From Schizochytrium sp. TIO01 (taxonomy: Eukaryota > Sar > Bigyra > Thraustochytrida > Thraustochytriidae), in NCBI GenBank assembly GCA_004764695.1, contig SMSO01000004.1, positions 518,501 through 582,500 of the forward strand: DNA of 64,000 nt, read 5' to 3'. The position numbers were made by a program, and so were the translations under genes. Shown here piece after piece: positions 25,101 through 38,600 of this stretch. The notes beneath the pieces are model-generated. The model had not been told where the DNA came from. It did no database searches and saw only the letters and a list, made by a program, of their open reading frames with translations. Numbering within the stretch: position 1 is the stretch's first letter; each line of letters begins with the position of its first letter.

Positions 25101-26170
25101 CGCGTTATTCTCTCGCCATATATAGTTTACAGACACCATAGATAAGTGTAATCCTTAACGAGGAGATAAGAAGAAGCCGCGGTTGCCCCTCCCATTCATT
25201 CGTTCCATTCACTCCATTCATTGCATTCATTGATCGCATCTGCCAAAGTCCCCCGATAACCCCTCGTTTCTTTCTGTGCCGTGACATCCCCCAATAAAGA
25301 AAGCAATTCCAGCTTCGCGGCTGCGTCTGAGGCGCCTGAGGTGGACACGTCCAGCTTCCTCGGCCAAACCAGCTCAGGCGCATGAGCGAATGAATGGGCG
25401 AACGAAACTCGAGTGGGTCGACGAAACTCGCAACAACAAAAGCTTGCGCCACAGACGTTGCAGCACACAACGAACCAGCGAACGAACGAACGAACGAACG
25501 AACGAACGAACGAACGAACGAACGAACGAACGAACGAAATCCAATTCCAGCGAGCGGAATCCGAATGCGAGAAACCCGAATGAACGAGACACAGACGAGA
25601 GAGAAAGCGAAGAGGCGAAGAGGCGAAGAGGCGAAGAAGCACAAGCCGATAGGCCATCCCTCCGGGCAGCCAAAGCCACCTCCTCGATGGAGGAGAGACG
25701 CAGAGATGGCCGAGGGAGGACTTCAACGACGCGAGGAAGAACTAGCCGACTAACCAACCCGCTAACTTCTGAAGCAAAGAGAGGGCGAGTTCCATGAACG
25801 AAACCAAGAAGCCCTTCGAAAAAGAATGCTCTGAGAACGGAGGCAGAGAGATAGCGAAGCAAAGCAAAGCAAAGCAAAGTAGAGCAAAGCAAACTTGAGG
25901 CTCTCTGAAAAAGCAAAGCGCAGCAACTACAATCAACAACAACAACAACAGCAACAGCAACAACAACAGCTTGAGGAGCAGAAAGAAGCGTCTTGGCCAA
26001 CGATCCGGCGCTCACACAAATCAAATCAAAACCTGAACCCCCCGAGAGGCGCCACGACCAGAGTGATGCCACCAAGACGGCAGAGCTGAAGAAGAAGCCA
26101 GGCGTGGCCCTGCCTGAGAGCTCTTCCGCTGCGAGAAGGCAACCAAGTAGCCACGCAAAGCAGTCAGGCA
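25101..26170. other. GC-rich patch with coding-like frames on both strands
   Basis: Plus-strand frames 25394-25753 and 25993-26187 (the latter starting from TTG) give hydrophilic, Lys/Arg/Pro-rich, partly non-repetitive peptides. Minus-strand frames are mostly Phe-Val-Arg-Ser repeats from the CGAA array. I cannot join them into a gene or name a family. Listed so the patch is not mistaken for empty DNA. Confidence 0.35.
25479..25538. repeat. (CGAA)n microsatellite
   Basis: About 14 CGAA units, the first slightly interrupted. It explains long antisense open frames rich in Phe-Val-Arg-Ser. Confidence 0.9.
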
Positions 26171-26465
26171 GACAAACAAACAACTAAACAACCAAACAAC
26201 TAAACAAACAAACAACTAAACAACTAAACAACTAAACAAACAAACAACTAAACAAACAAACAACTAAACAACTAAACAAACAAACAAACAAACAACTAAA
26301 CAACTAAACAAACAAACAAACAAACAAACAAACAAACAAACAAACAAACAAACAAACAAACAAACAAACAAACAAACAAACAAACAAACAAACAAACAAA
26401 CAAACAAACAAACAAACAAACAAACAAACAAACAAACAAACAAACAAACAAACAAACAAACAAAC
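26171..26465. repeat. Long (CAAA)n array
   Basis: Nearly 300 bases of ACAA/CAAA units. The first half is interspersed with CTAA and CCAA variant units and the second half (about 26300-26465) is pure. The longest microsatellite in the window. Its minus strand reads as an endless Cys-Leu-Phe-Val frame, which is an artefact. Confidence 0.95.
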
Positions 26466-29400
26466 AGGCATTCGAAGGCAATCCCGCGCAGGTGCTGGCC
26501 AGCCTAGGGGTTCTTTTTCAGGCTTTTATTTTCATTCATCCCATCATTATTTATTTTAATTAATTATTAATCAATTAATTAGTTTGCAAACTGGCGGAGA
26601 TAACTTAACCACTACTACTACGAGAGAGAGTACCACCGAACAAAGGTATTCTGTGGCCTCCCTTTTTACCTGTCTCTACCTAGAGACTAGAGCAATTGGT
26701 TTGTTTTGTTTCTATTTCTTCTTCTTTCGAGTTTCTTAATTATTATTATTGTTATTGTTATTGTTATTTTAATTAAATAAAATTCAATTGAACCAACCCA
26801 TCTCACTTGTTTCAACCTCTTTCTTCTTTATTCTGAGACTGAAAGAAGAGCTTGAAGAGACTGTGTCTATCAGGAAGTCTGCCTGCGGTGTGTATGTATG
26901 TTGATTCCAAATATCATCAAGGGATTCCAGGAGTGGCAGGAGTTCTGGCCCGCGATTCTTGCTCGCGCTGCACAACTCCAGCACACCTCCACGCCTGCAC
27001 CTGCACTGCGGCAGCTAACCTATTTATCTAAGTTTACTGCAACCAGTCTGTATTCGGCAGCAGGAGTTCTTGAGTCTGCCTTTCTGATGAAATAAGAACC
27101 TCTCGCTATCGAGGCCCTTTACCTTGTGAAAGGCAGGAGTCGAAGGAGATCGTTCCCATTTGAAGAAATCAGATTCATATTCTACGGGTTTGATCGCATT
27201 TTGCCCAATGTTCTTATAAAATATTCTTTTGGCATTTTAGCTCGCTCCCAGTGTTGAACATCGCGGGAAAAAGGCAAGTCAATATCTACAACATCGAGCA
27301 ATTTCTCAGCTTGCAATAGTAGTAGTGTTTATTGATGAGAGGGTTCGTAGTTGTTGTGAATCGCCACCATCATCGTCACCATCGACAATTATTGAGAATC
27401 AGAAACGAAGAACGAAGAACATCTCAGCGAAAGTTGCAATACTCGCAGATTGTTATAAATTCGAGTTCAGGCAGGTTGATTCAGGCACGGCTTCAGACAC
27501 AAGAAGGGGGTCAATAGATCACGACTTGGGAGGCTCAGCATTGCGTCAGCAGCTTGAGCAAAAAAGCCCATCCTGAATGAGTCTTTTGGTTTGTCTCTGT
27601 CCAGTGAAATAAAGGTTGATTACGTCAGATCAAGCTGGTTGGCTGCATGCAATCTTGCGACTCAGCTTTAAAATTTTTCGAAGCTTTGCGTTTCCCAAGC
27701 TTACAACGCTGCCACGTATGTCTTGACTTAGCATTCGCTCTGACTTTACGGTCAAAATTGAGTCATGCATCGAGAATCTCAATTCGTACATCTTCAAAGA
27801 CAATTGTTCATTTATAGAGAGACTATATAGCTTTTTAAGCCCAACGTATTTTCAAGAACTAGCTAGAAGTTGATTGTTTCAAATCATCAATTGTTACTGT
27901 CAGCCAACCGGTGCTGCTTTTGAAGCTTTCAAAAGACATGCCGAGTATTGGATCAAAATGACCATTTGGGTCTCTGCCCGTCTCTGGCGCCATCTAGCAA
28001 GCTTGCTGAATGGCGTTTTTTTACTGCTTCAAAAAACATACTTTTAAAACATCACAGGACACATTTCTTTCAATTTATAATCTTTTTATTAAAAGGAAAT
28101 TTGCTAAAGAGACTGACCTGTTCGTTCATGGTGTTGTCGAAACATCATCCTCCGAGTTTCCGGTGGGTTTATTCTTTGTTGCGTGAATGAGGTAATCATA
28201 AAATGAGAAGGGTGAATAAGGCGCCCGGGGCTTTGGCGCCTTCTATGGCATGACGCATACCAATGTACATGCGGACCTGATCAGAAATGATGACGCCATC
28301 GAAAAATGAAAATCTCTGTTTATTCATCTTTCTTTTTCTTCTCTTCTCTCTCTCCTTTCCTCTCCTTTTACCAACATTGTTTATACCTTCTAATGTATAA
28401 AAACATCCAAGTTTACTTCCTTTTTCTTCTCTTGCATCTTGTAGCTATTGACTATGAGTATGTCCTTTCTTCTACCTTTCCTTCTTTACCCCTTTAATGT
28501 TTTGCTTTCTACACCCTTCGGCATTTTGCATCTTTCGTCCCTCATGATGGCAGATAACTCAGGCTGACTATTGTCATATGAAAAAGGAATCTGCCGCATC
28601 GCAAGTGATTGGACGTAGCTGCGGCTACAAGCAGTAAATAGGTGTCATGTCGCTGGCTAGTCTGGCCTGTTCAGCTTGGAGGTTCAACTTTATATTTGTT
28701 TTAGAGTAACAGCAGATCAGAGGATTGATATCGTAACCCCAGGAGAATTAGAGAAGGAAAATTTGCGACTGCTTCTATTGGAGATTGGTGAGATAGCCTC
28801 ATTCTCAGCAAAGCTTTGAATTCTGAAAGTTCTGAAAATCTTACTATCGCAAACCCAAGTTTACTTTTTATCCTTTTGGCAGGTTTAAGCAGTGTGGAAT
28901 AGGAGATGGTATGGTCGAACTTCTTCGAGCTTACGATACCATTGTAAGATGTAAACGTGTTTGAACAAAAACAAACACAAAGATTATCCTTAACGACTTC
29001 TTTAAAAAGACAAACATTTTTTGAATCGCCAGCAACCTTTGTCGATTGACAGAAGAGTCAAATAGAGATCATCGGTCCTTAGCCCAGAGAAATAGGATTA
29101 TGAGAACTGCAAATGAGTAGAGAATCGAAGTGTTGCGGTTAATTCTAATTTCCAATCTTAGGATCTGCAAGGCTGAAATTCTCTAATCTTATGCGTTGAC
29201 CGTTTAGATTCTGCGGGTAACTAGCACCAGAATTCTTTTTGGCTAAAGTAGAATTTGGGGGGAAAGAAGAAGAGAAAATAATAATGTGGTGAAGAACGTG
29301 CCGCCTGCGAGACAGTTCTAGCTCACCATCGTAGTTCTTACTTTGTTACTTTCTACCGACGTATTGAGTCCGGAGGAACCATGAACACCATTTGAAAAAG

Positions 29401-31329
29401 TTACCTTTCTTTTTCCGAAGTCTGCTGTCCGCACTCCGTGTCGCTTTGCCTTTGGGTCTTTAGAACACAGGAGGTCATGATGATTGATTGAGCTGCAAGC
29501 AAACCAACCAATTTATCTACACGGATTTAGCAAAATGTGGTATTGAAACCGATGATGTGGGTTTTTACAGGTTGGCCCTCAGTCTGATTAATTGATTGAT
29601 TGACTTGCTTTCTTGGCTTGGCTTGGCTTCCTTTGCTATCGCTTCACACATATAGCAAACATTTGATGGAAGAGGGGGGGGTATTGTGCAACGTTTTCCC
29701 CCTTGATGTTTCAGGTTCTCTGCCTTTCATGACTTCCAGTTTGTTTTCCCCTCATCCAAATCGTCCACCCTCACCCTCCTTTTCATTGGGTTTGTTTATT
29801 TGTTTTTAATTTCATGAAATGAAAGCAATTGTTTAAAACTTTTAAAATAAAGTTTAAATGCCTGCTCTCATCATGAGTTGTTTATATATATACTTTTAGA
29901 ACATTTCAATCAAATAAGTTTTTGTTAATTATTATATAATATAATATTCTCTTGCTATCTGAATATTTTTATGTACCTAGCCTAACTCAAGCATCCACTC
30001 CTTCATTCGCTCATCGTTCGCATGTTTCCTTCGCCGTGGCTCTCCGCAGTGTCGGCACCAGCATTTCCTCTCGGCGGTGGCCTATCAATAACTGGCTACC
30101 TCCCTGCAGAACCTCTGCGCCTGCCCATTCGGTCGTTTCCTTGGTAGCTAAAGCACAGTGCATGCTCTTCATTCTCTAGAGTAGTTTTTAGTGGAATCAA
30201 CGCAACAAGAGAACGATATGAACGAGAAGAACAACTCACAATTTGATGACTTCGCAGCCTCGCTTTCTTGAGCTCCTGGCCTCGTTTCAAGATGGCTGCG
30301 GTGTTGATCTATATTAACATCGCTCGCTAATTGATTACGATCAGAGATACCTGGCTTCAGACCGCGTATGTGAGCCCGGACATCTGTCAGCTTGATCCGT
30401 TCGTTCAAGTCACATGTCTCTCTGATGCTGGTTGGACCCTCAATGTGAATTGATTTGGGTTGGAGCTACAACTACTACTATTACTATAAACATTAGTACC
30501 TCTATGAGAGCACTGGGCCTAGCTATTTCTCTCAGTGAGTGTTACCTATGAGCTGTATAGTCTGCAATAGTCTTTAGTAGGAGTATGCAGTCTAACTATT
30601 GAGCCCTTAGGACTTCTATGTAGATTTACTCCTGGCTATCCATCTCCATAGGCACTAGTAGGCACTACTAGTACTAGCACTGCTTTCATATTTTTTCTTA
30701 TTCTTGTTCATGGCTCTGGAGAGCGGCCAGAGACACCTAGCCTGCATCGCAAGATATCACCAGCACAAGGCAGCTAGCATTGCATTGATGTTGATGTTTG
30801 TTAGCAATACTTGCCCTCCACCTTCGTTCATGGCATACCTATCTTGTGACCGTCTGTCTACCTCTTTGTCTATTTAAGTTGTTTGTGTAGTTCATTCTGC
30901 GAATTGTTTTCTAGCTTCAATTACTTACGTCGAAAGGTAGCTAGGGCCAGATACATCTACGTAGTAGGTAGGCGTTAATAAGAGGGATCATCTACTAAAA
31001 TATAAAGAACAGAACAGAACTACCAATGCCTTCTATGCGGACCTAGGCACCTACTACAAACGGAAGATGTTTGGCTAGGAGTTGTTCTACATATTCGGTG
31101 CATAGTAGTAGTGGCCTGGTAGTGAAATGCATACGCATAGCATATAGATGGGTATCTGCAATAAGGCGCCTCTAGCATAAGCATTGCGGGATAAAAATTG
31201 AATCATATCGTAGAGAGGACAGAGATTTCAAAGAAAGGACAAGAACAGAGGGAAAGTGAAGCGTGGAAGGAAGGAAGGAAGCCAGGAAGGAAGGAAGGAA
31301 GCCAGGAAGGAGGAAGAAGGGGCACCTAA

Positions 31330-31560
31330 GTTTTCAACTTTGAAAAGGAGGGAAAGGAAAGAAGGAGGGCAGGAAGGAAGGAACAGTTGAACAGACAAAC
31401 AGACCAGACGGATAGAGGCAGAGAGAGACTCAAACAGAACGAGCACGAAGAAGAAAGCAAGAGAAAGAAGCTCTTCTTCGACCCATCAGCGGAAAAAGAA
31501 GAAAAGCGACGAGCAGAAGACTGCTTTGGTGCGAGGGAACCCATTCCTCGCTTTGCCTAA
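31330..31560 (+). CDS. Possible terminal exon, unassigned
   Basis: A 76-codon open stretch with no ATG begins just after an acceptor-like CACCTAAG and ends at TAA (31558-31560). The peptide is strongly charged (for example KRKKLFFDPSAEKEEKRRAE) and finishes EPIPRFA. Only composition and the acceptor-like site support it. The flanking GAAG-repeat DNA can create such charged frames by chance. Confidence 0.2.
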   Translation, partial: VFNFEKEGKERRRAGRKEQLNRQTDQTDRGRERLKQNEHEEESKRKKLFFDPSAEKEEKRRAEDCFGAREPIPRFA

Positions 31561-32082
31561 TGAAGAAGCGATGCACAAGCAACTGAAAACTTCAAAGCAC
31601 GAGAGGAGGGAGAATGGGGTGTAGACGGGAACTAGAAGAAGAGAGGGAAGTGCCTCTGCGCCACGATCGCGCAATGTTTTTTTTTCATCAACTTTTTTTA
31701 AAATTTAAATCATATTTTCTACTAATTATCTTTTAATTAAAGCTTTAAAGATTATAGATATAGATATATATACTTTACTATATATATGTGCATAGTTCGC
31801 TCACTCACTGATCAAAAGCAGGACTTCCTTAGGTTTGTCGGATGTCACGGCAGTCAATAAGGTTTTGAGAAACATCTCATCGCTCGCCTTTGGTGCCTAG
31901 CCATATTAAATGTTCTATTCGATCAACCAATCACCAAGCTAAGCATGTAGTGCCAAGCGTCAGTCTGTCATTTGGCAAAGATACGGCTACAGCCTACAGT
32001 GGGAGGAATCCTTGAGAAAGCATGTATGACATCGTTGCTTTCGTCGCCTCCGTCATGCTTTTAGTTTTCCTGGATCGTGGAA

Positions 32083-32138
32083 TGAACAAACAAACAAACA
32101 AACAAACAAACAAACAAACAAACAAACAAACAAACAAA
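32083..32138. repeat. (ACAA)n microsatellite
   Basis: About 13 uninterrupted units of the same tetranucleotide as the long array at 26171. Confidence 0.9.
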
Positions 32139-33680
32139 AGAGAAATGCTCGCGTGGTGTGATGGCTGTCTAACAATAAGAAATGCTTATTTTCATTTCAC
32201 ATTTCATTTTTCTTTTTTTAAACCTACCTATCAGTACTTTCGTTATATACAACATCATGAGAAAGCCTGGCCTCAATGCATTTAGTAAATTCGCTGTGAG
32301 TGACAAACTCCTGCCAACGTCACTCAACAGAAGGCACCTCGTTCTACAGGTATGATTCTTCGCTGCAGTGTGGTGTCTTCAGTGTATAAACCCTTGCGCG
32401 AAGGTAGTTTTAGAAGGATGCAGTGCAATATACAGAAGCAGCTCAAGTCATGGATCAATGCGCACGCGATAGAAATGCAATGCCACTTACTTCTGATTTT
32501 ACTGTAATTCATATCTTTGTTTCTTTAATAACTCTTCTTCTTTTTTTTTCAAGTGCACTCTTTTTTTTTCTTTTTATGCTTGTGGCTGCTCAAGTATTGC
32601 TGTGATCATCAGACAGAGGAAAAGAACGAGTAGGCCTATGATATATGAATGTATGTGATCTAAAGCAATTCACAACAGGATTTTTTAAGAGTGGAGTTGC
32701 CTCCGTAGATCTAGCAGAATAAAGCCCACATGTTTTTTTCTCCTTTGAGCAAATAAGTATTTCATTCGCTCCTCTGCTGTGTAAGATGGCAGTACTTGAA
32801 TACTTAACTAGTGCTAGCCCTTGCTGAGTTTCCTGTCAGTGAGGCTTGTGAGGGCACTTCTCCCCCGGTCACTATAAATGGAGCATTGCTATTCAGTGTG
32901 TAGTGGGGAGGGAATAAGATACCTTCAGTAGAACTCTGCCTCTCATGTCACTGGATTCATGCAGAGGCAGAGTTCATGGGTGTAGAAACTGGAGAGGCAG
33001 AGCCCTCAACTTTGTTATTTTCTTTCGTTTCTTAGTTTGTTGCAGTTGCTGTTACCGAGATGCCGAGAGGGCGATGGAGAAAAGAAGGCTTCTTCTCCAC
33101 CTATCTACTTATTGTCGCAGTCCGTATCGTCTACCACTTTACTTGAACTAAAGCTGCAGTCTACTTTAAAATCCACCAAACTTGCCAGCTGCAGTTGCAG
33201 TCGTTCGGCCAATCTGATCTATAGCACCACCCTCTACAATCTCATAGTTTGGGCAGCGCTAAGAGCACAGTTTGAGCAGCACTGGTGCTCTTCACGGGGT
33301 CTTACTGTGACCGAGAAGCGCTTTCTTTTGCTCTTTCCTTTCTTCTTCTTCTTTTTCTTCTTCTTCACCTAAACATTTTTTATTCAAATAGTAAAAATAA
33401 TGATGTATTTATCTTTATTTATTAATTATTATTATTTTAATTAATATTAATATTATTATTATTATTATTATTTTCTCATGGTCATGTTGCTTCCTTGGAT
33501 ACAATAAATGTTCAATTTAAGAAGTTTTATCATAACTGGTAGTCGTGTTTCAATTTCTTTTGCTCCCGCCACGTTCCATTTGTTCTAGCTGGCGTGGAGT
33601 CCGCGAATCTTGGATTGGAACCACGCGAATGCAGAGACTGCGAAAGAAGAAGCACAGACTGATAATAGACATACACAGAA

Positions 33681-33717
<37 letters not shown>

Positions 33718-34206
33718 CTCTACTTACCTGCCTATCTCTATCTGCCTAACTAACTAACTCACGACTGCCTGCTGACTGACTAACTGACTCAGCTGCCCTC
33801 TAAAAGGATCATCCTTCACAACCTAATCAGACGAGTTGTAGAAACGGACGCATACGATAGATGTAAGCAGAGACCACTTCTTTCTATCTTTCTATCTTTC
33901 TATCTTTCTGTCTTTCTGTCTTTCTGTCTTTCTGCCTTTCTGTCTTTCTGCTAAAAGGCTCTCATCATCCTTGTTTTCTGTCATTTTCATAACATAACAC
34001 ACATACATCAGAAACAGCGAAATAAGGATAGCAAACACGAAAAGGTGTTTAGTTTCATTTTTCATGGAAATTTAGAATTGACATGAAGGAGCAGCCATGG
34101 CTAATAGATTGAAAATAAACTGTCAGTAAACCTCCTACAACAGAGAAAACAGGCCATAAGAGCAGTAGAATGAGCTGACATATCATACTACTACGTACAC
34201 GGCTGT

Positions 34207-34335
34207 GCAATGCAACGTAATACAATACAACGCAATGCAACGCGATGCAAAACAATGATTGCAATGCAATGCAATGCAATGCAATGTAATGCAATGTAAT
34301 GTAATGCAATGTAATGTAATGCAATGTAATGCAAA
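34207..34335. repeat. Pentanucleotide array, unit AATGC with AATGT/AACGC variants
   Basis: Second array of the same 5-bp unit and orientation as at 6853-6963, again varying only by C/T transitions. Confidence 0.9.
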
Positions 34336-34411
34336 AAAGCTCACATGGCCCTAACAGCAGCGATAATAAATCTGCCGTTTGTGTTCTACTTCAGACTCAT
34401 TCATTCATTCA

Positions 34412-34412
<1 letters not shown>

Positions 34413-34480
<68 letters not shown>

Positions 34481-34537
34481 ATAAGGTGAGTGAGTGAGTG
34501 AGTGAGTGAGTGAGTGAGTGAGTGAGTGAGTGAGTGA
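34413..34537. repeat. Compound (TGCT)n and (GTGA)n microsatellites
   Basis: About 16 TGCT units (34413-34479), a six-base spacer, then about 13 GTGA units (34486-34537). Confidence 0.9.
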
Positions 34538-35606
34538 ATAGACGTTCTTAGATGTTCTCTAGCTAATCTATTGTTTTTCATCCCCTTAGTATCAGCACCC
34601 TATCCACCACTATCTCTACCGATATGCCCTCTCTATATACCAGCTAGCTAGCTAGCTTAGCTATCTGCCTTTCCCAACAGCAAGACTCCTCTGTGCCCTC
34701 CCTACCCCTCTTCACCTCTTTTTAAAGCTTTTCTCAGCTCTTTTCACTGTTTCTCAGAAACCTGCTGTGAAAATTCTCAGATTTTTTTATTTACAAAGAA
34801 ATCTTGCGTGCTTCTTCTTGCTGGCTGTCTCAACGCTGTCTGCTCTCCAATTTACAGGCACCAGCTTCTTTCAGTCGGTCAGTGGCGTGGCTCCTCAAAA
34901 GCTGTAGCCGCCTGGCAAAGGCGGTATCGGGCCTGCTTTGTTGTGAACATTAATAATTTGATTAATCGCTCAATCGATTACTCCGTCACCCGATCCATCG
35001 ATCATTTATTGGTTTCACTGTTTATTTTCTCTTCTTACTTAGAGATTAATCTCTTTCTTTCTAATTTTTTCTCTTTTTCTTCTTTGCTATATTTATCAAC
35101 TCTACAAAAGAAAAGATTAATGAAGTAAAAATAGGAAGTTTTCTATTTTTACCTCTTCCTCCTCTTCTTCGTTTTCTTCATTATAACCCTCCCGCATATG
35201 TTTGTTAACGATCTCTTTTACGATAAATGTTGTTTTGAGGCTAAACACAAAACTTTTTAGACATGTAAACATTTTTACATAATATAAGGAATTATTAACG
35301 CTTTAATGGTGTGACTACAACAACTACTAGGTTTCCTTTTTAATTCATAAAAACAATTCTATCTTCAAAGTAACTAAAACTTTACTTAATCGATTGCGAT
35401 TGATTAAGACTGAAATGATCCAATCAATCGAACAATCAGACATTCAATCAGAATCATAGAAAGCAAAGCTCTAAAGCAAAAGCCCTCGGGCTCTGTCTCT
35501 GTATCAGACAGAAGACAGAAGACTCTTCCTTCGCCTCCCTCAGAGGGAGCGAGCGAGTGCTCAAGTGAGTGAGTGAGCAAGCGCGTTCACCAAAGACCTG
35601 CCCAAA

Positions 35607-38600
35607 ATGTGGAGCCGCAGGGTTACTACTGCCACTGCCGTGGTTCAGGCTGCCCGCCGTGCTGGCGTGCGCAGCCTTGCCAGCGTGCCCAAGAAGGCGC
35701 CTCACCCCAACGAGTCGTTCCTCCAGGGCAACAGCGCCGTCTACCTTGAGCAGATGTATGAGGTCTACAAGACCAACCCTGACAAGGTCGACGCGTCTCT
35801 TGCGACCTACTTTCGCAACGTAGACAATGGTCTCGACGCAGGCCAGGCCTTCCAGCCCTACCCGGGCCTCACCACCCAGCTCTCGGCTGCCTCTTCCTCT
35901 GTCGCTGCTGGACACAACATCAGTGAGACCAAGGCCGCAGCCGACACCATCAACTTGCTGCAGCTTATTCGCGCCTACCAGACCCGTGGTCATGAGCAGG
36001 CCAACCTCGACCCCCTCGGCATTACCAAGCCCTCAGATCTCCCTGACTTGGACTACCGCACCTACGGCTTCACTGAGGCCGACCTCGAGCGTCAATTCGA
36101 CCTCTCCGGTGTGGAGAAGGAGATCAAGGGCATCCTCGGACTCAACCGCCCTGCTAAGCTCGGCGAGATCCTCGGCACGCTCGAGGAGGCCTACTGTGGC
36201 AATGTTGGTCTCGAGTACATGCACATCATGGACCGCGAAAAGTGCAACTTCATCCGTGAGCGCTTCGAGAAGCCGCACGCCATCAAGGATGGCCTCACCA
36301 AGGAGGAGCGTCTTCAGATCCTCGAGCGTCTGACCTTCGCCGTCATGTGGGAGTCCTTCTTGTCCACCAAGTGGAACACTGCTAAACGCTTCGGTCTCGA
36401 GGGTGCTGAGTCCTTCATCCCTGGTTTCAAGTCCCTCATCGACCAAGCTACCCTCAACGGAGTTGAGAACGTCGTTATCGGTATGCCTCACCGTGGCCGC
36501 CTTAACGTCATCGCCAACGTGGTTCGCAAGGATCTCTACAAGATCTTCCTCCAGTTCAAGGGTCTTAGTGTTCAGAACGAGGCCATGTTCAAGAGTCTCC
36601 GTGGTGATGACTACGCTATCAGTGGTGATGTCAAGTACCACTTGGGTATGACTTACAAGCGCAAGTACCCCGACGGTCGCCAGGTCGAGCTTTCTCTCGC
36701 TGCCAACCCGTCCCACCTTGAGGCTGTTGACCCTGTCGTCGTCGGTAAGGCCCGCGCCAAGCAGTACTACGACAACGACGAGGAGGGCAACCGCACCATG
36801 CCTGTGCTTATCCACGGTGATGCCGCTTTCTGTGGCCAAGGTGTCGTATACGAGACCATGAACATGAGCGGACTCCCGGACTACAAGACTGGTGGTTGCA
36901 TTCACATCATTGTTAACAACCAGATCGGTTTCACCACTGATCCTCGTCAGAGCCGCTCCACTCGCTACTGCACTGACCTCGGTCGTGCTTTCGACTGTCC
37001 TATCTTCCACGTGAACGCTGACGACCCCGAGGCCGTTGCGTACATCTTCAAGGTCGCCGCTGACTACCGTCACAAGTACCACTCTGATGTTATCATCGAC
37101 GTGGTTGGCTACCGCCGCAACGGCCACAACGAGATGGATCAACCCCTCTTCACTCAGCCTAACATGTACCAGATCATCAAGAAGACCCCGAGCGTTCTTG
37201 ACAAGTACAGCACCCACGCCATCGAGTCCGGCCTCTGCGACCAGGCACACGTGGCCTCTGTCAAGAACATGGTCATGGAGATCTATGAGGAGGAGTTCCG
37301 CAAATCCACCGAGCCTAACCAGTACATTGATGACAACGAGTGGATCGACTCCAAGTGGGAGGGCCAGACCGCTATTGGCAAGTTTTCCAAGCGCCAACCC
37401 ACCCGTGTCGATGAGGATGTCCTCAAGAACATCGGTGAGGTTATCTTCCAGCCTCCTGAGGGATTCTCTCCCCACCGTACCATCAAGAAGCTCCTCAAGG
37501 ACAAGCTTGAGATGGTCCGCTCCGGTGAGAACATTGACTGGGGATGTGCTGAGCTCCTCGCGTATGGTTCCCTCCTTCTTGAGGGCAAGCACGTCCGCGT
37601 CAGTGGCCAGGACTCCCAGCGTGGTACCTTCTCCCACCGTCATGCCGTGCTCCACGACCAGAACGAGCCGTACGGCACTTGGTCTGGTTTGAACGAGCTC
37701 TCCAACGCCTCCAACGTCAAGGCCATCGGTGAGGGTAACGACAAGATCGCCAAGGCCTCTGTCTGCAACTCCCCTCTTAGCGAGTACGGTATCATGGGCT
37801 TTGAGCTTGGATACGCTCTCGAGGACCCCAACGCCCTCATTATCTGGGAGGCTCAGTTCGGTGACTTCTCCAACGGTGCCCAGATCGTCGTCGACCAGTT
37901 CATCAGCTGTGGTGAGACTAAGTGGAACCGCCAGTGTGGTCTCACCCTCATGCTTCCCCACGGATATGATGGCCAGGGTCCTGAGCACAGTTCCTGCCGT
38001 ATTGAGCGCTTCCTCCAGCTCTCCGATGAGGACCCTGATCAGATCCCTGAGCACTCCGGCCGTGAGCAGAGTATGGCTATCCAGAACAACAACTGGCAGG
38101 TCTGTAACGTCACCACCCCGGCCCAGATCTTCCACTTGCTCCGTCGTCAGGTCCACCGTGGCTTCCGCAAGCCTCTTGTCATCGCCACCCCCAAGAGCAT
38201 GCTCAAGGATGACCTTGTCCGCTGCACCATGGAGGACCTCGCCGGCCCCGATGCTTACTTCCACCGCTGTCTTCTTGAGTCTGACCCTGTAGTCAACGCC
38301 ACCCCTGATGAAGACATTCGCCGTGTCATCTTCTGTACTGGTAAGATCTACTACGAGCTCGCTACCTACCGTAAGAAGCACGACATCAAGGATGTTGCCA
38401 TCATCCGTATTGAGCAGATCACGCCGTTCCCCTTTGACCGCGTCGCTGAGACATACCAGAAGTACCCCAACGCCAAGCTCGTCTTTTGCCAGGAAGAGCC
38501 CAAGAACATGGGTACCTGGTACTTCTGTGATGACCGCATCTACACCGCTATTCGCCAGGTTCGTCTCGACCGTGGCGAGAACATTGAAAACGAGCCCGAG

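Larger units (their letters stand above)
26466..35606. other. Gene-poor region upstream of the OGDH gene
   Basis: AT-rich with many simple repeats: GAAG at 31263-31312, ACAA at 32083-32138, ACAG at 33685-33717, TCTT/TATC at 33880-33950, the AATGC array at 34207-34335, GCTT at 34413-34479 and GTGA at 34486-34537. Two coding-like stretches lack an ATG and a family. One is on the minus strand at about 30210-30405, ending near a GTGAGT donor-like site. The other is on the plus strand at 31330-31560, after an acceptor-like CACCTAAG. The last 150 bases or so before 35607 are the OGDH leader. Confidence 0.45.
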